DNA from: WHSW01 sp963851045
GTDB lineage: Bacteria > Actinomycetota > Thermoleophilia > Solirubrobacterales > 70-9
Direction: 5' to 3'
Length of the DNA stretch: 64,000 nt
Assembly (NCBI GenBank): GCA_963851045.1
Contig: CAWKNC010000002.1
Span: forward strand, 124,001-188,000
The translations under genes were made by a program, and so were the position numbers. Below the pieces are notes generated by a model that worked only from the letters and a program-made list of their open reading frames with translations, was not told where the DNA came from and did not search any database. Shown piece after piece: positions 57,312 through 64,000 of this stretch. Position 1 is the first letter of the stretch, and each line of letters begins with the position of its first letter.

Positions 57312-59160
57312 CGCGGCGATGCTAGCGCTCAGCGCGCTCTCCGCCTGGGCGCCCAGCGCATCGGCTCAGACCGATTCCGGCGGCGATGTCTCCGTCGTCA
57401 TTGCCCTGCTCCCGTACGGAACGACCGTGGAGGAGATCGGTTCGGTGCCCGAGCTCGCCCCCGGCCTGATCAGCGCCGGGCTCGGATCCGTCCCGATCAC
57501 CCAGACGTTCCTCGATGTCAGCCAGGGCAACCGGGTCAACGAGAACCTCTACGACGGCGACCTGCCGAGCCTGTTCCTCCCCAACGGCCAGGTGACGCCC
57601 GTGACCTGGAAGGCGGTGCTTGACCGCGCCGAGGACGCCCCGGCTCGCATCGAGCCCGGCCTGCTGGCGTCGACCGTCCTTGCCGCCGGGCTGCCGGTCG
57701 AGGCCGAACCCGAAGCCGGACTGGCGAGCCTGATGGTGATCGACCGCGAGGGGCGGGTCGCGACGGCGAGATGCACTCAGAGCTGCGGACCTGGCTTGAG
57801 TCTTGTTCGCGCCGACGTCGACTCGCTCCCAGATCTGATCGGGAGCCTTGCGCCCGGCGACATGCTGATCGCGATCGCAGCGGGTGCGGGGACCCAGCAG
57901 GTTCTGCTTCCGGCCGGAATCGCTGGGCCGGACCATCGCGGCGATCTGACATCCGCGTCGACGCGAACCGATGGTGTCGTCCTCACAACCGACATCGGTC
58001 CAACCGTGCTCGAGCACCTCGGGATCGATGTCCCAGACGCGATGATCGGAAGCGAGATTGTCTCGGAGGGGGAGCGTGACCCGGCAGGGGTCGCGGATCT
58101 GCAGGAACGACTCGACCACCGGCCCAGTCGCGAGGAGTCAGTGCTTTTGCCGCTCGGCATCTGGCTGCTGCTCACCGGCCTCACGGCAGCGATCTGGCGC
58201 AGGCGTGGTGCGCGGGTGGGACTGCGACTGCTTGGGCTCTCGTGTGCGTGGGCACCGCTTCTGCTTCTGCCGCTCGCCGGAGTGGACGCCAATCCGCTCG
58301 CTGCTGGGCTGACGGTCGGACTTGGGGCGCCGGCCCTTGCGCTCATCACGGCCCGCCTCTTCGCGCCGATGGCGGCGCTGGCGGTTCCCTGCGGCGCCAC
58401 GGTCGTCGCTTACGCCATCGACGTCGTGGCCGGTTCGCCGCTGACCGCGCTCTCGATTCTGGGGCCGAACCCGGGGGCCGGCGTTCGCTTCTTTGGGATC
58501 GGGAACGAGCTGGAGGCGATCCTGACCACGCTCACCCTCATCGGCGCCGGCGCATGGCTCGAAACCCGCAGGCAGCTCTCTCCTCGTAGCGCCGCGATCG
58601 CGTTTTTGGTCATCGCGGCCGCCGCGACGCTCGCGTTTTCTCCCGGCCGCTTCGGCGCGGACGTCGGTGCGGCGATCGTCCTCGGCGTTGGCGGTGCGAC
58701 CGCTGCAGTCCTCGCGCTTGGCCTCGGCCGCGGCAGGGCGATCGCGGCGGTTATTGGCGGCGGCGTGATCGGTCTTGCGGCTCTGGTGGCGATCGACCTT
58801 GTCTCCGGTGGTGCGCATCTGACCAGGTCGGTTCTTGGCGCGGGGGATACCGGTGATCTGCTCGATGTCTTCGACCGCCGGCTGCGTTTGATGGCCCGGA
58901 CGTTCGCCCACCCGGTGTATCCCGAGTTGCTTGCGATAGTCACCGTCCTCATCGCTGCCGGCCTGATCCGGCGCGATCGCGTGCTCGGGTGGTTTGGCGA
59001 CCGGGAGTGGGCACGCGACGGCTTCCTCGGTGCCGCGGCGGGCGTTGCCGTTGGCACGATCGCAAACGACTCTGGCTCGGTGCTGCTCGTGATCGGCACG
59101 ATCTACCTGGCGGTCAGCGTTGGCTATTTCTGGTCCACAGCGGCCACATCCCGCAGCTGA
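57298..59160 (+). CDS. Polytopic membrane protein with extracytoplasmic AlkP-like domain
   Basis: 620 residues from GTG 57298 (ATG 57319 is an alternative). A signal peptide (about 1-23) is followed by an exported domain to about residue 270 that has VLTTDIGPTVLEHLGIDVPDAMIGSEI, the ending typical of alkaline phosphatase-like enzymes. The C-terminal half has about nine or ten membrane helices from residue 285 on. The domain lacks the classic first metal motif of sulfatases, so it may be inactive or a binding domain. It is likely an envelope protein. The glycosyltransferase-flippase gene starts 17 bp later, so they are one operon. Confidence 0.72.
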   Translation: MRSAIAAMLALSALSAWAPSASAQTDSGGDVSVVIALLPYGTTVEEIGSVPELAPGLISAGLGSVPITQTFLDVSQGNRVNENLYDGDLPSLFLPNGQVTPVTWKAVLDRAEDAPARIEPGLLASTVLAAGLPVEAEPEAGLASLMVIDREGRVATARCTQSCGPGLSLVRADVDSLPDLIGSLAPGDMLIAIAAGAGTQQVLLPAGIAGPDHRGDLTSASTRTDGVVLTTDIGPTVLEHLGIDVPDAMIGSEIVSEGERDPAGVADLQERLDHRPSREESVLLPLGIWLLLTGLTAAIWRRRGARVGLRLLGLSCAWAPLLLLPLAGVDANPLAAGLTVGLGAPALALITARLFAPMAALAVPCGATVVAYAIDVVAGSPLTALSILGPNPGAGVRFFGIGNELEAILTTLTLIGAGAWLETRRQLSPRSAAIAFLVIAAAATLAFSPGRFGADVGAAIVLGVGGATAAVLALGLGRGRAIAAVIGGGVIGLAALVAIDLVSGGAHLTRSVLGAGDTGDLLDVFDRRLRLMARTFAHPVYPELLAIVTVLIAAGLIRRDRVLGWFGDREWARDGFLGAAAGVAVGTIANDSGSVLLVIGTIYLAVSVGYFWSTAATSRS

Positions 59161-59177
59161 GCGGTTACCATCGCGCG

Positions 59178-61487
59178 GTGCGCGTAGCCGTTGTTTCGCC
59201 CTATTCCTGGACCTATCCGGGGGGCGTTAACAGGCACGTCGAGGAGCTCGCGGATGAGTTGGTCGACCGCGGGCATGAGCTTCGAGTGCTTGCCCCCTGG
59301 GACCCACCGGGCCGTTTGACCCGGGCGCTTCACCCTGGTCCGGCGGAGGTCCGCAAGCTGCCGGAGTACCTGGCACCGCTCGGCCGGACCAAGGCGTTTG
59401 GCGCCAATGGCTCGGTCTCGAACATCGGCATCTTCCCGGAGAACCTGACCGCGTTGCGTCGCGAGCTCAGCGCCTTCGGCCCTGATGTTGTTCACGTTCA
59501 CGAGCCGCCGGCGGGGCCGATCAGCTGGGATGCCCTCTCCTACCCCGGCGCGCCTGTCGTCGCAACCTTCCACGCCTACTCGACCAAGCCGGTGCTCAAC
59601 CACGTGGCGACGCTCGCGGGGATGCGGCGCAAGCTCAACCAGACCGCCGCGCGTATCGCCGTCTCGCAGGCGGCCGCCTGGACCGGCCGGCGCTGGTTTG
59701 GCGGCGAGTACACGGTGATCCCCAACGGCGTCGACCTCAGGGCCGCGCCTCAGGGCGAAAAGTCACCCTCCGATCGGCTGCGGCTTCTGTTCGTGGGCCG
59801 CCCCGAGGAGCGCAAGGGCCTGCCGGTACTGCTCTCGGCCTTCGCTGCTCTGGTCGAGCACGTCGACGCGGAGTTGATCGTCGTCGGCTCGGAGCGCTCG
59901 GCGGTGCTGCGCTACCTCTCCGACCCGGTCGCGGCCGAGCGCATCCAGGCGCTTGGGCGGGTCAGCGACGATGAGCTCTGGCGTCGGCTCGGCGAGGCCG
60001 ACCTGCTCTGCGCTCCGTCACTGCTGGGCGAAAGCTTTGGGATGGTCCTGACGGAGGCGTTTGCGGCCGGCACGCCGGTCGTGGCTTCCAACATCGCCGG
60101 TTACGCCGACGTCGTCACCGACGGCGCCGACGGCGTGCTCGTGCCGCCCGCCGATCCGCAGGCGCTCGCCGAGACGCTTCAGGCGCTCAGCCTTCGGCGC
60201 GACCGGCTGGCGGCGATGGGTGCCGAGGCTCGAGCCTCGGCCGTTCGCTACGCGTGGCCACATGTCGCCGAGCGGATCGAAGGCGTGTATGAGAATGCGA
60301 TCGAGGTTCCGCAGACGGACTCCCCGACGGTGCGGATCGCGCGGCGCGCCGGTCTGATGCCGGCAAATGGCCGTCCGCCCGTGCCGGCGCAACGCCTGGC
60401 ATCGCTTGAGCCCGCGCCCGCCGCCACCGGTGGCCGCCACCGGCTCGCCAGGCGCATCGCGGTCGGTGTCGCCGGCGTGCTCGGCGTTGGCTTGACCCTG
60501 CTTGCCGCGCAGCGGATCGGCGTCGACAACGTCGTGCAGAGCATCGTCGCGTCGGATCTGGCCTGGGTGCTGGCGGCGACGGCCCTGATGTGCGCTTCGA
60601 TGCTGCTGCGTGCTGGGTCGTGGTACGCGATCGCGCGCTCAGCGCTTCCGAACGTGGCGCTTCGCCGCCGTGACGTGACCTCGGCGACGATGATCGGGGT
60701 CCTGATGTCCGCGACCTTGCCGGCTCGTCTCGGAGAGCCTGCTCGCGCGATGGTCCTCTCACGCCGGACAGGGCGTGTGCGCGAAACATTTCCGGTTCTC
60801 CTCGGCACCCTGGTCTCGCAGACGGTGCTGAACATCGTGGCGCTCGTTTTGCTCGGGGCGATCATCGTTGCTTCGACCGAGCTCTTTCACTCGAACACTG
60901 AGCGCCTCTTTTTGTTCAGCCTTGCCCCGCTGTTGCTGTTGATTGCGATCGTTCTCGCCCCCTCCGTGGTGAGGCGAAACGCGGGTTCGGGGCGGATCTC
61001 CCGCGTGGTCGGGTCTGTACGCGACGCACTCGTGAAGGTTCGCCGCGGTCTCGTCGTCTTCCGCGACCCGCGACGTGGACCGGTCGCCACCTTCCTCCAG
61101 CTCTCAGCCTGGGGCCTGCAGCTGCTCGCGTGCCTCGCGCTTTTCACCGCGCTCGGTCTCGACCATGACCCGGGCATCGGCATCGGCGCGGCGGCAGCGG
61201 TCCTCTTTGCGGTCAATGTGACCGCCGCAATCCCGGCGACACCGTCGAACATCGGCATCTTCCAGCTCGCCACGCTCAGCGTCCTGACCACAGGCTTCGG
61301 CATCAGCCAGGCTGATGCGATCGGATACGGCGTCGTCCTGCAGGCGGTCGAGATTGCCACCGCGGTGGTCCTCGGGCTGCCCGCGCTCGTGCGCGAGGGC
61401 GTCACCTGGCAGGACATGCGCCTGCGTGCGCTGTCGGCCGCTCCGGCACGCCTGCGGTCCGCCAACGCAACCGAAAACGCGACGTAA
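59178..61487 (+). CDS. PimA-like GT4 glycosyltransferase fused to YbhN/flippase-like membrane domain
   Basis: 769 residues from GTG 59178. N-terminal GT4 (about 1-385): VVSPYSWTYPGGVNRHVEELA, VVHVHEPPAGPISWDAL, FVGRPEERKGLPVLLSAF and GESFGMVLTEAFAAGTPVVAS, all as in the phosphatidylinositol mannosyltransferase PimA. Residues about 385-430 are a linker. The C-terminal half (about 430-745) has eight or so membrane helices with SATLPARLGEPARAMVL and NVTAAIPATPSNIGIFQLATLSVL, the pattern of the lysylphosphatidylglycerol synthetase TM/YbhN family. A fusion of transferase and putative flippase suggests synthesis and translocation of a mannolipid in one chain. Confidence 0.86.
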   Translation: MRVAVVSPYSWTYPGGVNRHVEELADELVDRGHELRVLAPWDPPGRLTRALHPGPAEVRKLPEYLAPLGRTKAFGANGSVSNIGIFPENLTALRRELSAFGPDVVHVHEPPAGPISWDALSYPGAPVVATFHAYSTKPVLNHVATLAGMRRKLNQTAARIAVSQAAAWTGRRWFGGEYTVIPNGVDLRAAPQGEKSPSDRLRLLFVGRPEERKGLPVLLSAFAALVEHVDAELIVVGSERSAVLRYLSDPVAAERIQALGRVSDDELWRRLGEADLLCAPSLLGESFGMVLTEAFAAGTPVVASNIAGYADVVTDGADGVLVPPADPQALAETLQALSLRRDRLAAMGAEARASAVRYAWPHVAERIEGVYENAIEVPQTDSPTVRIARRAGLMPANGRPPVPAQRLASLEPAPAATGGRHRLARRIAVGVAGVLGVGLTLLAAQRIGVDNVVQSIVASDLAWVLAATALMCASMLLRAGSWYAIARSALPNVALRRRDVTSATMIGVLMSATLPARLGEPARAMVLSRRTGRVRETFPVLLGTLVSQTVLNIVALVLLGAIIVASTELFHSNTERLFLFSLAPLLLLIAIVLAPSVVRRNAGSGRISRVVGSVRDALVKVRRGLVVFRDPRRGPVATFLQLSAWGLQLLACLALFTALGLDHDPGIGIGAAAAVLFAVNVTAAIPATPSNIGIFQLATLSVLTTGFGISQADAIGYGVVLQAVEIATAVVLGLPALVREGVTWQDMRLRALSAAPARLRSANATENAT

Positions 61488-61515
61488 ACCGGGCCCCGGC
61501 GCTATCCTCGGCCGA

Positions 61516-61610
61516 CCATCAAGAGCGGCTGAGGGACCCGGCCCTTCGATGCCGCCGCAACCCGCCGAGCTCCCAGGAGTCAGGCAAGGTGCGACAGCCG
61601 GGACCGATGG
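61516..61610 (+). promoter_or_regulatory. SAM riboswitch (SAM-I clan) of metH
   Basis: P1 is CCATC (61516-61520) pairing with GATGG (61606-61610). P2 is GCGGC (61525-61529) with GCCGC (61551-61555) around a kink-turn (TGA/GAT) and the GAGGGACCCGGCCC loop. GCAACC and AAGGTGC, the conserved core elements, are at 61557-61562 and 61586-61592. The P1 3' strand overlaps the ribosome-binding site GGAGGT (61609-61614), so SAM binding is expected to hide the site and shut off translation. No terminator is needed. Confidence 0.88.
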
Positions 61611-61622
61611 AGGTAACGACGA

Positions 61623-64000
61623 GTGTCATCCCCAAACAGAGATTTCCTAGCTTCGGTCCGCGACCGCGTCGTTGTCTTCGATGGCGGCATGGGCGCGACG
61701 CTCGAGCAGTTCGAGCTCACCAGCGAGGACTACGGGGGCCTTGCGGGCAAGTGCCACGAGGCGCTCGTTCTCAACCGCCCCGACGTGATCGAGGCGGTCC
61801 ACACCTCGATGCTCGACGCTGGAGCCGAGGTTGTTGAGACCGACACCTTCCAGGCTTCTCGTCTGAAGCTCGAGGAGTGGGGCCTCGGCGAGCACACGCT
61901 CGAGATCAACACGAAGGCCGCCCAGATCGCTCGCAAGGCGGCGGGTGAGGAGCGCTTCGTCGCCGGCTCGATCGGCCCGACCGGCTTCTTGCCCGCGTCC
62001 GACGATCCGACGCTCGGTGGGATCACCTTCGCTGAGCTGGTCGAGGTGTTCACCCAGCAGGCCCAGGGTCTGGTGGAGGGCGGCGCCGACCTGATCATCA
62101 TCGAGACCGCGCAGGACATCCTCGAGGTCAAGGCGGCGATCTTCGGCGCGCGCGAGGCGTTCCGCCAGGTGGGCCGCTCGCTGCCGATCCAAACGTCCGT
62201 CTCACTGCTTCCACAGGGCGGGAAGATGCTGCTCGGCACCGACATCCAGGCGGTGCTCACCACGCTGGTGGCGCTGGACGTCGACGTGATCGGGCTCAAC
62301 TGCTCGACCGGCCCCGACGACATGCGTGATGCGATTCGCTTCCTGGGGGAGAACTCGCCCCTGCCCGTTCACTGCATTCCGAACGCGGGCCTGCCGCTTC
62401 AGGGCCCAGATGGCGAGACGATCTTCCCCGAGACTCCCGAGCAGATCGCAAAGGTGCTCGGCGAGTTCGTCGAGCGCAACGGCGTCTCGATCGTCGGTGG
62501 CTGCTGCGGCACCACGCCCGATCACATCGCGGCTCTCGTCGAGCGCGTCGCCGGCCACACGCCCCCTGCGCGGCCTGCGCACGGTCCGCCTGAGGTCTCG
62601 TCGATGATGACCTCGACGCCGCTTGTGCAGGAGCCACGCCCGACGTTGGTCGGCGAGCGCGTGAACTCCCAGGGTTCGCGCAAGGCGAAGGAGCTGCTGC
62701 TCGCCGACGACTACGACGGAATCGTCCAGGTCGCCGAGGATCAGGTGTCAGGCGGCGCCCATGTGCTCGACCTCTGTGTCGCGCTGACCGAGCGCGCCGA
62801 CGAGGACGTCCAGATGGGCGAGGTCGCCGAGCGGGTTTCGCTGACCCAGCCCGCGCCGATCCAGATCGACTCGACAGAGCCGGAGGTGATTCAGGCCGCG
62901 CTGGAGCGGACCCCGGGCCGCGCGATCGTCAACTCGGTCAACCTCGAGGCCGGACGCGACAAGCTCGACAAGGTCGCGCCGCTGGCGAAGGCTCACGGGG
63001 CAGCGCTGATCGCGCTGACGATCGACGAGGTCGGGATGGCCAAGACCGCCGACCGCAAGGTGGAGATCGCGCAGCGGATCAAGGAGCTTGCCTGCGACGA
63101 GCACGGGATCGACCCCGAGGTGCTGATCTTCGACGCGCTCACCTTCACGCTGACCACTGGCGACGACGAGTGGAGGCCCTCGGCCGTCGAGACGATCGAG
63201 GGCATCCGCCGCATCAAGGCCGAGATACCCGGCGTGAAGACCTCGCTCGGTGTTTCGAATGTCTCCTTCGGCGTCGGCCAGCCCGCTCGCGCGGTCCTCA
63301 ACTCCGTCTTCCTGCACCACTGCGTCGACGCCGGTCTCGACCTCGCGATGGTCAACCCGAACCACATCACGCCGTACGGGGAGATCAACGAGGAAGAGCG
63401 CGAGCTCGCCGACGACCTCGTCTACAACCGCCGCGAGGACGCGCTCGAGCGGTTCATCAACCACTTCGAGTCGAAGGGTGAGGAGGAGGAGGCCGAGGCG
63501 GCGGACCCGACCGCCGACATGGAGCCCGAGGAGGCTCTGCACTGGCACATCCTGCGCCGCAAGAAGGACGGGGTGGAGGACTGGATCGACAAATCGGTCG
63601 ACAAGATCGGCGCGGTTCCGACACTCAACCAGGTGCTGCTGCCAGCGATGAAGGAGGTCGGCGACAAGTTCGGCGCCGGCGAGCTGATCCTGCCCTTCGT
63701 GCTGCAGTCGGCCGAGGTGATGAAGCGCGCCGTCGCGCAGCTCGAGAACTACCTCGAGCGGATGGAGGGCCATACGAAGGGCAAGGTCGTGATCGCGACC
63801 GTCTTCGGCGACGTACACGACATTGGCAAGTCGCTGGTCAACACGATCCTCACCAACAACGGCTACACGGTCGTCGACCTTGGCAAGCAGGTGCCGATCG
63901 AGACGATCATCGACGCTGCGGTTGAGCACGATGCCGACGCGATCGGCCTCTCGGCGCTGCTCGTATCGACGTCCAAGCAGATGCCCGCGTGCATCCAGGA
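61623..64000 (+). CDS. metH: Cobalamin-dependent methionine synthase, partial
   Basis: Reading from GTG 61623 (GGAGGT 8 bases before) the frame stays open to the window edge, 792 residues seen. Order of modules: homocysteine methyltransferase barrel at about 1-310 (FDGGMGATLEQF; IGLNCSTGPDD; IVGGCCGTTPDHI zinc cysteines), pterin-binding barrel at about 340-600 (VGERVNSQGSRKAKELL; APIQIDSTEPEVI; FDALTFTLTTGDDEWRPS) and the cobalamin domain, cap plus GDVHDIGKSLV with H732 as cobalt ligand. The reactivation domain would lie beyond 64000. The SAM riboswitch places it under SAM feedback. Confidence 0.95.
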   Translation, partial: MSSPNRDFLASVRDRVVVFDGGMGATLEQFELTSEDYGGLAGKCHEALVLNRPDVIEAVHTSMLDAGAEVVETDTFQASRLKLEEWGLGEHTLEINTKAAQIARKAAGEERFVAGSIGPTGFLPASDDPTLGGITFAELVEVFTQQAQGLVEGGADLIIIETAQDILEVKAAIFGAREAFRQVGRSLPIQTSVSLLPQGGKMLLGTDIQAVLTTLVALDVDVIGLNCSTGPDDMRDAIRFLGENSPLPVHCIPNAGLPLQGPDGETIFPETPEQIAKVLGEFVERNGVSIVGGCCGTTPDHIAALVERVAGHTPPARPAHGPPEVSSMMTSTPLVQEPRPTLVGERVNSQGSRKAKELLLADDYDGIVQVAEDQVSGGAHVLDLCVALTERADEDVQMGEVAERVSLTQPAPIQIDSTEPEVIQAALERTPGRAIVNSVNLEAGRDKLDKVAPLAKAHGAALIALTIDEVGMAKTADRKVEIAQRIKELACDEHGIDPEVLIFDALTFTLTTGDDEWRPSAVETIEGIRRIKAEIPGVKTSLGVSNVSFGVGQPARAVLNSVFLHHCVDAGLDLAMVNPNHITPYGEINEEERELADDLVYNRREDALERFINHFESKGEEEEAEAADPTADMEPEEALHWHILRRKKDGVEDWIDKSVDKIGAVPTLNQVLLPAMKEVGDKFGAGELILPFVLQSAEVMKRAVAQLENYLERMEGHTKGKVVIATVFGDVHDIGKSLVNTILTNNGYTVVDLGKQVPIETIIDAAVEHDADAIGLSALLVSTSKQMPACIQ

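Noticed and set aside
60361..60378. Third copy of the 18.9/19.8 kb palindromic repeat
   Set aside because: Only about 10 bases (CCGGCAAATG) match and the hairpin arms are missing; chance similarity in coding sequence.
61495..61622. Cobalamin riboswitch upstream of metH
   Set aside because: The conserved elements (GAGGGA, GCAACC, AGGTGC and kink-turn) are those of the SAM-I clan; no B12-box is seen.

Overview
This window is high-GC bacterial chromosome with short intergenic gaps, many GTG and some TTG starts, and many 4-bp stop/start overlaps. The gene content suggests an actinomycete (Actinomycetota): a 70-residue stand-alone biotinyl protein like mycobacterial TB7.3, a PimA-like glycosyltransferase, a DUF4235/DUF1469/DUF3618 membrane trio, HemQ-type coproheme decarboxylase, SigB/SigF-type sigma factor with SpoIIE and STAS proteins, and several acyl-CoA dehydrogenases. 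A Thermoleophilia/Solirubrobacterales-like lineage is my best guess; it is inference from gene style, not a phylogeny. I see no rRNA, tRNA, CRISPR, prophage or insertion sequence. No stretch over 300 bases lacks a gene.

Layout. 1-6.8 kb: biotin synthesis (bioA cut by the left edge; bioB-bioF-bioD), split by a plus-strand marR-MFS exporter pair, then an AlkA-type DNA glycosylase. 6.9-10.3 kb: two tandem secreted sulfatases. 10.3-15.7 kb: an enoyl-CoA hydratase/biotinyl-protein group, a glycosyltransferase, an acidic secreted protein, glycerol kinase and a PlsC acyltransferase. 15.7-22.3 kb: metallo-hydrolase, SDR-P450 pair, an AbiEi/DUF559-like gene whose two ends carry the same palindromic repeat, acyl-CoA dehydrogenase, MscL, FabG-like SDR. 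22.5-30.8 kb: a 1205-residue secreted M14-type carboxypeptidase, an acyl-CoA dehydrogenase coupled to a DUF4393-like gene, and an uncharacterised three-gene zinc-ribbon/membrane operon.

30.8-39.7 kb: a CoA-thioester catabolic region (two acyl-CoA dehydrogenases, enoyl-CoA hydratase, acyl-CoA carboxylase beta subunit, BKACE cleavage enzyme, alpha-methylacyl-CoA racemase-like protein, MerR regulator). It is interrupted by five perfect copies of a 51-bp repeat, and a decayed copy of that repeat lies about 11 kb away. 39.7-45.3 kb: general stress locus (sigma factor with a SigF-like promoter, DJ-1/PfpI protein, STAS antagonist, membrane SpoIIE phosphatase, MscS). 45.3-51.6 kb: nitrilase-TetR operon with a clear palindromic operator, holin-like membrane trio, a frameshifted zinc-less quinone oxidoreductase, DegV, epimerase, thioredoxin-fold protein. 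51.6-57.3 kb: Fe-S/redox and heme genes (ErpA, ABC-F, Grx4, BolA, ferredoxin reductase, coproheme decarboxylase). 57.3-64 kb: a membrane AlkP-like protein, a glycosyltransferase fused to a flippase-like membrane domain, and metH behind a SAM riboswitch, cut by the right edge.

The best candidates for something undescribed are the palindrome-bracketed AbiEi/DUF559 gene, the 51-bp repeat family, the zinc-ribbon three-gene operon and the large nested hairpin element near 53.9-54.0 kb.
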